Source of the DNA: Sitta carolinensis | Taxonomy: Eukaryota > Chordata > Aves > Passeriformes > Sittidae | Assembly: GCA_032173965.1 (NCBI GenBank) | Contig: JAVUNC010000025.1 | Span: forward strand, 16,134,001-16,198,000 | Length of the DNA stretch: 64,000 nt | Direction of reading: 5' to 3' | In this document: positions 1-11,400 of the stretch, piece after piece | Numbering within the stretch: the first letter of the stretch is position 1 | Layout: every line of letters begins with the position of its first letter | The notes under the pieces: generated by a model | Database searches by the model: none | What the model saw: the letters and a program-made list of their open reading frames with translations, nothing else | Told to the model about the DNA's origin: nothing | Program-made: the position numbers and the translations under genes

Positions 1-698
1 TATTTTTAAATAAGTTCTCCTCTTCCCTATGTTTGTGCAGTAGATAAATACTGGATTTCCAAGGAGCAGCATAAATGTTGTTGTGTAACTGCTTGTATGC
101 ACAGAAGGACACATTTTGGTCTCACAGTCAGATATGACAGTAATTAATTCTAAATGCATTGGGGTTGACACTTACAATACTCTTTGAGTACATTTTTCCC
201 CCCCATAAATGGGTATGCTGCTTTTTCTTTTTATTTATTAAAAAACCACCTGACAAGAACACATCCACCAGGGAAAAATTGCTGAATCCAACTTGAATAA
301 TACCAGAAGGAAGGATATAAAGCCTTGCAATCTTTTGCACAAACCTGAACCTCTTGAACACCCAAGCAGCTGATGAGAGTGCTGTGTTAATATTTATGGT
401 GTGGACAGTGCTGGACAGCACAACTTGGGGATTTCATTAAGTGGCAGAAGAATAAAAAGAAAAGAGCAATAATAACATTTTCTATTCATGCATCTTGAAA
501 TGACTTTCTAACTCATCTGCTTTGGTTAGCAGTTGTCTTTTCATAAGTGGGATTAGTTTTTATCAAAATGAATTAAAAAAAATTTTAGAAATTATAATTC
601 AACTACCCAAGATGTAAGATAACTGGAATAATGAACTCAGCTTAATAAATTCCTGTGAGATCCTCCACTGGTGCCATTTTATAAGTAGGAATGCAGAA

Positions 699-731
<33 letters not shown>

Positions 732-1270
732 AAGAGAAATGTTACATAAATTTTTACCGACAAAAGGAAATGGGAAAAAATTTACCCAAAGTTTAGCTGT
801 GTTTGCCAGAAAACAATAAGATTAAGTATCATGGGTTTTGCAATCTGAAAATGTCCTGTTTGAATTAAAATGGGAATAAAGAATAAAAGGTGACCTGGAG
901 CAGAAGAAGCAAAAGAATCTGGTTTTTATGGAAAAATGAACTTTCTAATAAAATCAAACCCAAAACAACCTACAATATTATATTTGGAGTTTTTGCCACG
1001 TAGATGTTGTGGCTCAACAGCCTTGGTCTTTTCTGGCCAACTCATGGACTGCAGAAGGAGGGATGGGCCCTGCAGGAAACTTAGGGTTTGAGAGATCTGC
1101 TTTAGCCAGTAAAGATGAAAGCAAATAAAATCCCAAAAAGAATGCATCGAGATGATGCTTCCCCAAAAAAACCATATTCAGGTTCATTAGGAGTTTTGAC
1201 CCAAAATGAACATCAAAGTTTTGAGTAATACTTTTTCTACCTCTTTCCACCTACCACATAACCCTTATGT
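1..1270. other. Non-coding AT-rich DNA, no gene seen
   Basis: No open frame here has a recognisable family resemblance. The only simple-sequence feature is an uninterrupted run of 29 A at 701-729. It could be the tail of an old retrocopy, but no recognisable gene or SINE sequence precedes it. The rest reads as unique intergenic or intronic sequence. Confidence 0.6.
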
Positions 1271-1430
1271 AGTCTGAGGCTCCTGGGCCTGAAGTTTCTG
1301 AGTTTCTGGACTCAGTTTCTTCGTGGGGTTTTGGTTCAGGAAGACCTTGTGTTCTCACAGGCTTGGCACAAACATCACAAAGAAACTGAGTCCAGAAACT
1401 CAGAAACTTCAGGCCCAGGAGCCTCAGACT
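1271..1430. repeat. Perfect 51-bp inverted repeat with 58-base spacer
   Basis: The arm at 1271-1321 is the exact reverse complement of the arm at 1380-1430. I compared the two base by base and found no mismatch over 51 positions; pairing stops on both sides (1270/1431 and 1322/1379). The spacer is 1322-1379. A single strand could form a hairpin with a 51-bp stem. The arms match no TE terminal repeat I know, and no clear target duplication flanks them. The absence of mismatches suggests recent formation or correction by gene conversion; that is inference. Confidence 0.97.
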
Positions 1431-3021
1431 CCACCCTTGTATCTAAAAGAACAGAAATGAGCACAGACTCGGGGAACTCCTTGGATGTATTTTCAGTAAA
1501 GCCATGTCAGTGCTTTCAAATTCCTACCAGAGACTGGGATACTCAGAAAACTCCAAACCAGAGCAAGAACAGGTTCTTGAAACCCCTCAACTCTTCTTTA
1601 CACGATGAGAAGCTCACAACCAAGAAAAAAATGTCTCTGAGTCTTTCTTTCAACATCACCTCCTAGAGCTGGGATTGGAGCCCTGTCTCCTGGCTGCTCT
1701 AAACTGTTCCAGCAGTAAACCTCAGTCAAGCCTGTGTGCAAGCAGAGCTGCAAGGTAAAGGCTTTGTTTGGATTGGCAGTGCTGTCCAGGGTGCAAAGAC
1801 AAGGAGAATGGAGCAGGAGGATGCACCAGACCCACCACAGACAGGGTTGCAGCTGCCCTGGCACTCACTACACTTGCTGCCACTGCTGGCGTTTGAAATA
1901 TTCCCCCTGATTTTTCCCCTTCTCTTTTATTTTGGAAAGAGTCCTTTGCAAATCCGAAATGGCTAATGAATAAGGACACCCACAAATATTTACTAGGGCT
2001 GATAAACAATGGAAAATTCAGTGAACGATCTCAGCTTATTTTTACAAAGATTAAAAGCTGTTGGTGTTTGCCAGGTCTGGAAGCCTCGGGCCATCACCAT
2101 TAAAATAGTAAAGGCATCATCAGAATGAAAAGGACTTGAAAATTGAGTTCTGGACCTTGTCTCCACAGCAAAACGCACATTTTAAAAGCAAAAATATTGC
2201 TTTCAAACCACATTACTCAGGCAAACATGAATGTCACAGGGTGGGCTTTGAGTGCATTTACCTAACAAGCAAATACAAGCCTCTGGTTGAAGTAATTTCC
2301 AAAAAAGACCTTTGGCTTCTTACCTGTGAAGATGACCAGAGGAGTAATTCTATCACTGTTTCTGGGGTAGACAGTTTGTAAAAAACCAGGGCTGTGCACA
2401 ATTATTCACAGCTTTGGAAAGATTTTCCAGAACCAGAAGAGGTGCAGAAAAATGGCCTGTTGGTGTTGTGTGAGCTTATAGCCTGGGGAATATAGACTAT
2501 ATATTCTATATAGACTATATATATATGTATATATTCCACTATAGAATATATATTCTCTCCAGTTTCAGTTTAAACATGGTTCTCATTCAGCCTAAATCAG
2601 GCCTTCCCTGCAACAGAAACAAATAAAAAATATCTTGGTATCAAATCTATGTGGTTATCTAAGTCCAATTAAATCCAAGTAAATTTTTATTCATCTATTG
2701 GCTTATGTTTAAGCTGTTCAGACATAGTCCCAGATCAGAAAATGGCAAATGAACACATAATATCTCCTTGCACCGTTTTTCCTGAGGAGCCAAGTGAAGA
2801 TATTCTCACCTTTGTGTGCCTCATTTGAGCAGTCTAATGAAGGAAATCAAGCCACAGCCCTTCCCATCCTCAGATAGGAGGGTTTGTCCCAGGTGGAAAT
2901 GGGAGCAGGGACATAAACTGAGGAGCTTCCCTTGGCCACCTCCTTGCAAGGTAAGGCATGGTACAGCAGAAAAGATTTTTTTTCCAAATGAAACCCTCTT
3001 CTATAGCCTGTAGGGCTCTAA
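1431..3021. other. Non-coding DNA, no gene seen
   Basis: Unique sequence. The frames at 1331-1666 and 2136-2381 are open but resemble no family I recognise. The one structured stretch is the AT-rich block at 2491-2556, listed separately. Confidence 0.55.
2491..2556. repeat. AT-rich, partly palindromic microsatellite
   Basis: About 66 bases of TATA/ATAT alternation broken by TCTATATAG and GACTATATAT. Short inverted segments (ATATATTCTA against TAGAATATAT) could pair. This is typical AT microsatellite decay and no function is implied. Confidence 0.75.
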
Positions 3022-3037
3022 CCTCTCACGTGAGAGG
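3022..3037. promoter_or_regulatory. 16-bp palindrome centred on a CACGTG E-box
   Basis: CCTCTCACGTGAGAGG reads the same on both strands. Its core TCACGTGA is the consensus bound by bHLH-zip factors such as USF, MITF/TFEB and MYC/MAX. That is established knowledge about the motif, not evidence of binding here. There is no nearby promoter or CpG-rich stretch, so it could be a distal element or chance. Confidence 0.25.
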
Positions 3038-3143
3038 GCACATTTTGTGTGAATTTCTGTCCAAACTGAGATAGAGAAATTACAGGCACTTAGAGCAGCA
3101 GTTGTTTATGAAGCCAAGGATGTTTGAGAGCTGGGAAGCACAA

Positions 3144-3326
3144 TTACTGTGCTGCAGCAAAGGCTCCAGAACTTGCCAGAAGCTGCTCTCCAATTGACTG
3201 CTGAGCTAGCACACTGCCAACTGGGTTAATGGGGCCACGAGCTGGAAGTCCTGACAGCTTTTTGGCCAGTCTTTTTGCTTTTTTTGCAGCAATCAGTAAA
3301 GCTGGAATTGCCACTGCTTTTTGCAC
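3144..3326 (-). other. Ala/Lys-rich open frame, doubtful coding
   Basis: On the minus strand this frame encodes a basic alanine-rich stretch containing AAKKAKRLAKKL, then GLPARGP, and ends in AFAAAQ and a TAA stop. The frame has no ATG; the first usable start in it is GTG. Extended upstream, the same frame stays open to about 3555 apart from one TGA near 3400, but the last 50 or so bases of that extension overlap a plus-strand CR1 tail. I recognise no protein family. It could be a decayed exon or retrocopy, or a chance frame. Composition is the only argument for it. Confidence 0.15.
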
Positions 3327-3502
3327 CGTTGTAGATTGTTGTGCTGCTAAAAAACTTATACTACCTGTTAATATCTCTTTTAAAATGCCAAGAAGGATTC
3401 AGGGTTTGTTTGGGGAGTTGGTAGGATTTGTGTAATCGTTTGACAACTTGGAAAATGGTGAATGGATTCTGGTGAATGGTAATAGGAGGAATAAGAAGTG
3501 TT

Positions 3503-3561
3503 GTTTGGAGGCTGGACCAGATAATCTTTTGAGTTTCCTTCCTGCCTGGGTTGTTCAATGT
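3503..3561 (+). mobile_element. CR1 LINE 3'-end fragment
   Basis: The segment reads GGAGGCTGGACCAGATAATC, then a decayed form of the GAGGTCCCTTCCAGCCTGGG motif, then GTTGTTCAATG. This matches the last 50-60 bases of avian CR1 (a GGTTGGACTAGATGATC-like start, TCCCTTCCAACC, and an ATTCTATGA tail). It is a short 3' relic. The 5' part is missing or too diverged to read, and the identification rests on pattern recognition of the family tail. Confidence 0.6.
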
Positions 3562-3933
3562 TTGCTTCTAAAGGAAAGCAGAAAATTCTTGGCAAAAGCC
3601 ATCAAATACCTGGGATTGATGATGCTTGAAACAGATACACAAAATTGCTTAAAAAGCCACAAACTGACTTTCTCTGCTGTTCTGGTGCATATGGACCCCG
3701 AGGGAGAAAGCGGGTTTTGAAAAATAGATTCTTAAAGGCCTGAAATTGAGATTTTTGTAATTCATATGGTACCAGAGTAGACAGTTTAAATACCACGTTT
3801 TTCCCTTGGCCCAAAGAGTGCTTAGCTGCAAGTGAAAAGTTCATGCTGCTGCCCTAGGCATTTCTAGCTTGCACTGTCAAAGTGGCATGAAAGAACATTT
3901 TTTTTGGTTTGTGTTTTTTTGGTGGTTTTTTTG

Positions 3934-3970
<37 letters not shown>

Positions 3971-6900
3971 GACCAGTTAGTTAGTTGCCTCCTTTGTCTG
4001 TGTGGATCTTTCAAACTAAAAGATCGGGGTATTTTTTATTCTTCTATTGTTTTTTAATAGAAAAAAACGTGAATGCAAAACAATCAGGAAAAAAACTGGC
4101 ATAGGATGTCAGTGTAGTACCTGAAATTACTTATACCTCATTAAATGAAAGTTCAAACCTTGGGGTTCAAGGGTGAAGAGAATTTACCTTTGTTCCAAAG
4201 CCTACATGCAAGATTTTGTTCTTCATATGCAGCCTAGGGCTTCCAGTTTTAAATACAGGCTCTGCATTACACAGCATCACTTATTTGATGGATTCAGCAT
4301 GTACCTGTCTGAAAAGTCTCTTCCTTGCCATTTATACACAAGAAATGAGTGAAGTAACAGAAAAGCAGTACCTAAATAAATGACAGATCATCTGATGGGT
4401 AAGGACAGGGCATGTTCTTCTCCTTCTTCCCTCTCTGATTTCTGTGGCTTGTGTCATTCAGAAACCATTTCTGTGAGCACATCAATTACAGGAAACTGTG
4501 GATGGAGGGGTGTGAATATGGGTCCCAGTGGTTCACGTGCCAGAGACAAACATATCCATGCCCAGTGTTATATTTTAGGGTTTTTTTAGACCAGGTTAAA
4601 TTCTTTTCCTCCTCTTCTGCATTTATTATTCTACGGTCTTTGACATGACTTGACCTACACTGCCTGGTCTGTGTGTGGCTTTGTTTATTCCTGGCTCACA
4701 GCCACCTTTGTTTCATTTCAAGGTAGCACTGAAACAGAAATGAGGAGATAAGCAGAGCTAAAAATCACCTCGCTCCCTCCCACCACCCCTGTGTCACAAC
4801 AGAAACAATTGCAGTACAACATTTGGCCAGGCAGTTCCTAAAAGAAGATTTTATGCCATGGGCTACCATGTCCTATTGCAATATTTTCCCCTGTAGAGAC
4901 TTTAAACCACTTCCTATGTTTAAGCACATTTTTATGAAAGAGGAAAATTGAGATACGACGTCCAAGGCTGAAAACAAATCAGCTGAAGCAGCACGAGCAA
5001 GAGAGCCCAGTGAGAGCAGACCACATTATTTCCTAAAGCAGCAGGAATTGCTCTTATGAACAGCTCCAGAGCTGGTTTAATTACTCTGGTGGTGTTGGTT
5101 TAGGCTGTTCCCTCTTATGGGTGTGCATCTCTCTGACTCTTGTCATAATCTTAAATGTTTAGGTTCAATATTAAAAACTGAGCAGTGTACATTTGTATCT
5201 TAATATCAGCTCCATGTAGTCACAGCTTAATAGCTATTCTAATATATATAGCATATTTTTAATTATTTTGATACTTTTATAGACAATAAGCTGTTAAAAA
5301 GCAAATAAACAATGGCATTTGTAATCTGTCTTGGGTTTTCATCAATAAACCACTTCTTTCAATTCACATCTCTCACACATTACAAAACAAGTCTTTAAGT
5401 GCTTTTTGTCACTGAGGAATGTGACCAGAACGGTTCACTTCAGCAGCATCCAAATGATTGTGGAATAAAGAGATTTTTATTTCAGAACACCATTTCTAAT
5501 GGAAATTATTCCAGAATAGGCAATTGCACAGTTGATTCTCTTTTGTCATACAACCTCTAGACTGATTTAGTTAAATCAGTATTCAGAATTTATGTAGGCC
5601 AACTCTCAGACTTCTACTCCCAAAATGTAATAAACTCTAAAAAAATACGTAAAATGGCCTGACTGGGTTAGATTGGCCAGGAGATTTTGGTCTTTGCATT
5701 TTTCATCTTTAATTTATTCTAACAGATTGCCTATTTGTAATTAAGACATCAATTAGCCAGTTCTGAAAATGTGTTTTAATTTAAGGGTAAATACAAATGC
5801 ATTTAACAGAAGTGTATAGCTGCCCTTTTTCCTGCTTGGCAATCAGTTTTGCTTTTGCCTGGGTGATTCAGGAATCCTGTGGGCTAACCTTTACAAAACA
5901 TGACCTGTGACTTCTCTTCCTTGGTGACTATGTTAGCTCCAGAGGTGTGCTTGAAAGAATAAACAACTCAGCTTTTCCAGAACCACCAAAATCTGACTTT
6001 GTGCTTTGGGCAAATGGTGATGCAGGCGTTGGTTTTATTAGACCTTGTTTATCTATGATTAACTGTTAGCTATGGGTGAGCACAGGACTGTGGTTTTGGT
6101 CTGATGCTTTGTTGTTTTTTAATATAAACAGCCTTTTGAACATCGTGCTTTGCCTGCCGTGGACTGGGGATACAGAGGAAAATTAAACAGAACCAAACAA
6201 ACAAAACAAAGAAACCACACCAATGAACAAATAAATAATGAAATGCATGACGTTTTCTGTGTGGAACTAGCAGCAGACAAGTTCATTAATTAAATCGTCC
6301 AACGTGAAATGTAATGGGTAGTAAGAATTAGGCTAGTGGTAGTTTCTCACATTATTTTGCTTCTTTTGGTTTAAGTATTCTCAGGCTCTCTTTCTTTAAG
6401 TGATTTGTTGAATATCACATTCCAAATGACATGAAGCTAACTTTGGACAACAAGCCTGGATCAGCCCCTGATCCAGACAACCCTCCTAAATCTGAATCTA
6501 AGGAGAATAAAAACTTCTCCTGGGCCTTCCTCTACCAGGTATTTAATAAAGTCCAGAATGTCAAGCACTGTACTGGGCAAAGTTTATGCCAAGTTAAGTA
6601 TTACTGTCCCTCAGGTGTCTCCACAGTGCTGCCCACTGAGAGTTAAATACCAGTGGCAACAACAACCTGTCCTGGAGGCTTGCTCAGGAGCAGTGGGTGT
6701 GTAAGATTTCCACATCACTTGCCAACCAAAGCATGAAGGAAAATGTGTCCACTTTAAGAGAAGGGGAGAATCTAAACCAGCCTGGAAAAAAAAAAAAAAA
6801 AAAAAAAGCAAATAGAAAATATCATTAATCTGGCTGAACTGGGTGTTGCCATGGGCAAGTTGTGTTTACCAGATGGCTGAAAGGCTGAAAGCAGTGGGAT

Positions 6901-8417
6901 ATTTGGGTTCAGCAGGCAGATAATTCAGGTTGAAAGCTGGAAGATTTTTATCCCTTATCCCCAAGAATTTTCCCCTAAACCAGTAGTAGCTGTTGATGTT
7001 TGGAGGCATTAGGCACATGCAAGGATACCCTTTGGTGAGACAACATCGAGTTACACACACACCTGTGAGAAGTAAGAATCTCCAAACCTTTAAAGAAAAA
7101 GCAAGATGAGTTTTTCAGACCAGTGACCCTGACACAAAAGGCTTAGACTTTTCAGAAGAGTTTCACATAAGGATTCATCTCTTTAGATCAATACCCAATC
7201 TTTTATTCTCATTCATGGGGAGTTTTGACAGCCATCATTTCTCATTTTCTTTGGGATCTGGTATTTGCTCTAGCATGGAAGAAGTCAGAAATTCTGGAGG
7301 AGTTATTGCTGGAGCTCAGAAGCCCCTGAGGATAGACACCAGCTGCTGGGCTTCAACAGCTGCTGCCTGAGGAGCACATTGTCCCCTTGAGTTCCTCCAG
7401 GAGATTCTCTCAGTGTTTCTGCACCCCTTTTGAGCCTCTGTGTGGCCTCTCAGGGGAGTCTGCAGGGCACACACACACACACACAAATAAATAATATAGC
7501 AGGGCTAGGTCAGCATCCCCTTGGCCAGACTCACAGTCTGTGCAGGAGAGAGTTTGAACACATCCTCAGCACTCACAGGATGCTGCAGGCCTGAGCATGC
7601 TGAGCAGGTCACTGTGCCAGCAGGGATGCTTGGCACACTCCCTGCAGAAGGAAGAGCACCATGATAAAAGGAGCTCTTCGTTCCTTTGCTAACTTGGCCA
7701 CTTTTTGCCCTGCTACCAGACCAGTTCCTCAGGGCCCACAGGGTCTGACTTCAAATGCAGATGCTCCTGTGCCCAGCTGGGTAGGAGATCAGTGGACTTG
7801 TAGGGAAAGTCTTTCCCTGTTGTGCAATGGATCCCTCCAGGCAGGAGCTTTGAGCTTTTCCTCTCCAAGGGGCTCTGGAAGGCTCTGCTGCTGCTGTGAG
7901 CTCCCTCCAGCCTGCACACAGCAGAGGGGTTCCCTGCATCCTCCTCAGACTCTCCCTGTGCCTCGTAATATCCATGTCATTTAGGGAGTCAGATTCAGTT
8001 GTGCATCTTTTGGGGCAACGTGTGGAAAGAGGGAGCCCATGCTAAGACATTCCCGGTTTTTAGTGGTTTTACATTTGAATTATTAGCGAGGAGGTTTACA
8101 GAACAGCAGTTAGCCTGTCAGTTCCATTCGTGCCCTTGTTCTTTCTGAGTCTTTAGAGCCTTTCTTTTGCTCTCTCTGTATTTTTCTTCTTAATGGTTTC
8201 TTCATGTTGTTGTTATTGTTACGTTGGCTCAAAGGTAATTTTTCCTGGCAGCGCAACCTTTTATTTGAGGGCTTATACTATTGTTGTCTTTTGAAAGGAT
8301 TTTCCATTCTGCCTGGTTATTCCCATCTCTCTCAATTTTTTTATTTTTTTATTTTTTTTTTTTATTCATCAAGCAAAGATCACTCTGTTGTTGCTAACTT
8401 TCCAGACTGTTATACTG
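3562..8417. other. Non-coding DNA with minor simple repeats
   Basis: No gene seen. Simple repeats inside are T-runs at 3937-3966, an A-run at 6786-6807, a short (CA)n at 7468-7485 and T-rich sequence at 8336-8365. The block from about 7270 to 7960 is more GC-rich than its surroundings and has a 107-codon frame at 7661-7984, but that frame has no family resemblance and unconvincing splice context. Confidence 0.55.
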
Positions 8418-8498
8418 AAAAAAAAAAAAAAAAAAAATAGCAGCATATATATATGTATGTATGTATGTATGTATATCATATATATATGATACACATAC
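8418..8498. repeat. Poly-A plus ATGT/AT microsatellite
   Basis: A 20-base A-run (8418-8437) is followed by TATATATATG, five GTAT-type repeats and the perfect 18-bp palindrome TATCATATATATATGATA, then a CACATAC tail. An A-run followed by a microsatellite often marks an old retroposon tail, but no element body is recognisable upstream. Confidence 0.8.
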
Positions 8499-11400
8499 AG
8501 ATATGTGTGCAAAAATATGTAACAGATATTTGTATTTAAATATGTGTATATAGATATATGAAAACCACAGAGAAGCAGGCTAGGGAAGTATCAAGTGAAA
8601 GGCAACCTGCAGCTGATTTTAAATAAAATAAAAAAAATATAAAATATGGCCATAAAAATCACTGCCACTGGACCATTATTCCACAGCTGTGCTGACAGCA
8701 TGGCTGGAAATACCCCATATCTAGTTTTGGCCAGGGACTAGCAAAGAACAGTTGTGTACATCTCCTAAACCAGAACAGTTTATTGCCCTGAAAAGGTCAC
8801 TCCTTGTTGAAACAGCTCAGAGGAAGAGTAAGCTGTAGCAGCAGAGCAGCTGGGAATGTGTGGATTGGGAAGTGCTGAAGGAGAAGGGGAGGGAGTGGAG
8901 TGAACTGGCAGCTGTGAGAGGGAGAAGCTGAGCCATGCTGCTCTACAGCTGTAATCAGCTTTTGAAGGATGCCCATCACCAAATTATCTTATCTGTAGTA
9001 CTGGGCAGACAAGAGACATGGGATGACCAGAGGCCACTGCAGAAGTGCAAGAGAAAGCTGACTCTTCATCCTGTTCCATGGGAAATGGGTCAGCGTGAAT
9101 GTTTTCAAGTCCTAGAAAAGATTACAATTTAAGTACTTTAATAAGAGCTTCAATTTTCCCTGAGCCACCAGGCTCCCATTGAAAACCCCAGCCAAGAGTA
9201 AATGGATTTTTTTTGCCAGACTGAGCACTCAGACACTGCAATGACAGTTGGAAGAGATCCTAATAACATGAGGGTGGGGCAGAGGAGGGGAATGTGTTTT
9301 TAGTTTAGAAATCACTGTTTAGTATCTCTGAAAAACACAAACCATATCTGTACTACTCACCCAAAACGACATAAATCTGATCAATGATTCATCCTCACCC
9401 ACCTTGCTCTCAGTCATGGGTGGCTTTTCTACATTCAAAAGGCAGAAAACTGTTTATGAGGACAGCTTTCAAATTCCACTAGATCTGTTACCTCTCACTT
9501 CCCGAGTCACTTCAGAAATACTTGAATGCTGTTCTAGGTAGATTTATAAGAATAATATTTCTCATTTATGCACTGACTTAGCTTGAAGCATTAAACATGC
9601 CAGTAAAATCTTTATGATTTCTCATGTATTAGCTTATTCAAAAGTGGGAAGAATCAGGGCCTAAAAGTAAGGGAAGGCATAACTCATGTTCCTCCACTTT
9701 CAATGTCTCTGTACTTGTTTTCTTTTTTTTTTCACAGTTAAATTATGAAAAAATCCCAAACCCAAAATACACTCAGACTGCTGAATTAAAGCAATTCTGG
9801 TGACATAAATGAGCCTATAGGACGTACAGAATGAAATTATTATGAGTGCAATGGGTTTTATGGCAGATTTGAAGGCAGAATCTATGACTCTGCACCTGAC
9901 TAGCTCTTCAAAGCTCCCCCAATGCACTGGAAAAGAGCACAGGTTGCCTGGGATTTATTCCTGTCTTGACTAGTGACTTTTCATTTTGTACTATTGCATC
10001 TTGGTGTGCATTGGTTTCCCACTCTGTAAAAAAGGATGATGATATGTGCCTCTCTTTTTAAAGCTGCTCAGGATGCACTGCTGGAAAGCATCCTTTAAGA
10101 AAGAGGCATTATTTCTGAGTTCCAGTCAAGTGGTGGTGACTGCAGGACTGGGATTACAGATTCTTGATTGGGCATTTAAATACCATAAAAACCTGACTGC
10201 TCCTGCCCTTATCTGCAAATAGATTCTGACTGTGTTTGCAAGGTTTGTGTGGGATTGGACCCACTTTCAGCAAGGTCAGACACTACCCACAAAATAACTG
10301 ATTATTAGACATCTGTATGCTGACTTGCTGTCTTGTGATGTGTCATTAGAGGTTGGTGTTTAAGGGAGGGGTGCAGTGTACAAACAACATTTAACCAGCA
10401 TTTCTGATATTGCCCTGTATATCTCACAGGGCCAACACTAATAATTTCATCATAGATCATAGGTTTTTGATGTTTCTTATAGCATTGGGGCATGCAGCTC
10501 TGTGATTGCAGTAAGATTGTTGCTGTCAGCCTTCAAACCAGTGAGCTCATTTGTCTTACTGCTTGCAAATCAAATCTCATGAATAAATGAGTTTAAAAGA
10601 TCAGAAGCTGTGAACATTGATCCTATCCTGCTGCCTAGATTGTTCCACCCAGACCTAGAAAAGCTTGGGACTATTCCAAGCAGCTCCAAGTAGCTTGTGT
10701 GATTTCAAGCCCCTCACTCAAGTTTCAGAGATATGGAAGCACCTAACACCCCCTGGAAGCCAGCAAAGGAAATGTCTAATCCAGGGGTAAAATCTGGGCT
10801 TTGTTTCTCTGCTGCAATTCCTTTCCTGCAAAGTGAGATTTGCAGATCCTTCATGTTTCACATAGTTTGGGGAAGGTTGAGCCATGAAGCCTAGTCCTGC
10901 AGGAATCCTCTGGAAACAGAAATCAGATGCAATGAGCAGAAATCCAAAATTTATTGACTTAATTGGCAAAAATGTGTTTAGCACTATATATTTGTAAATG
11001 TGACGTTGTCTGTCAGTGTATGCTGGTAAACCTGGGGGTCACCATCTCCAGGGTGAGGAGCACTCACATGAGGAGACAAAGCTTCCATGTTTCCCCAAGC
11101 ATGGCTTTTTCCTGCACATAAGGCAGTGGAAGATGCCCCAGCTCTTGTGCTGGTTGGAGGACAAGCCAGGGTGGATGGGATCCAAATCTTGGCCAAATAA
11201 GGCTCACAAAAATTCTTTTCCCTGACATTTTCATGTGTTTTTCTTTACCAGTAGTACAACAGCTATCAGCCCTCTTTTTGCTGTTTTCATTTTATGGGCA
11301 GTGAAAGATATGGCTCCCCTCCATTTTTTGATTCCACAAAACTGTGACCAAAACCAAGGACAGGAATGTCTTCCGCTCCAGTACCACGTATTGTGTATCA

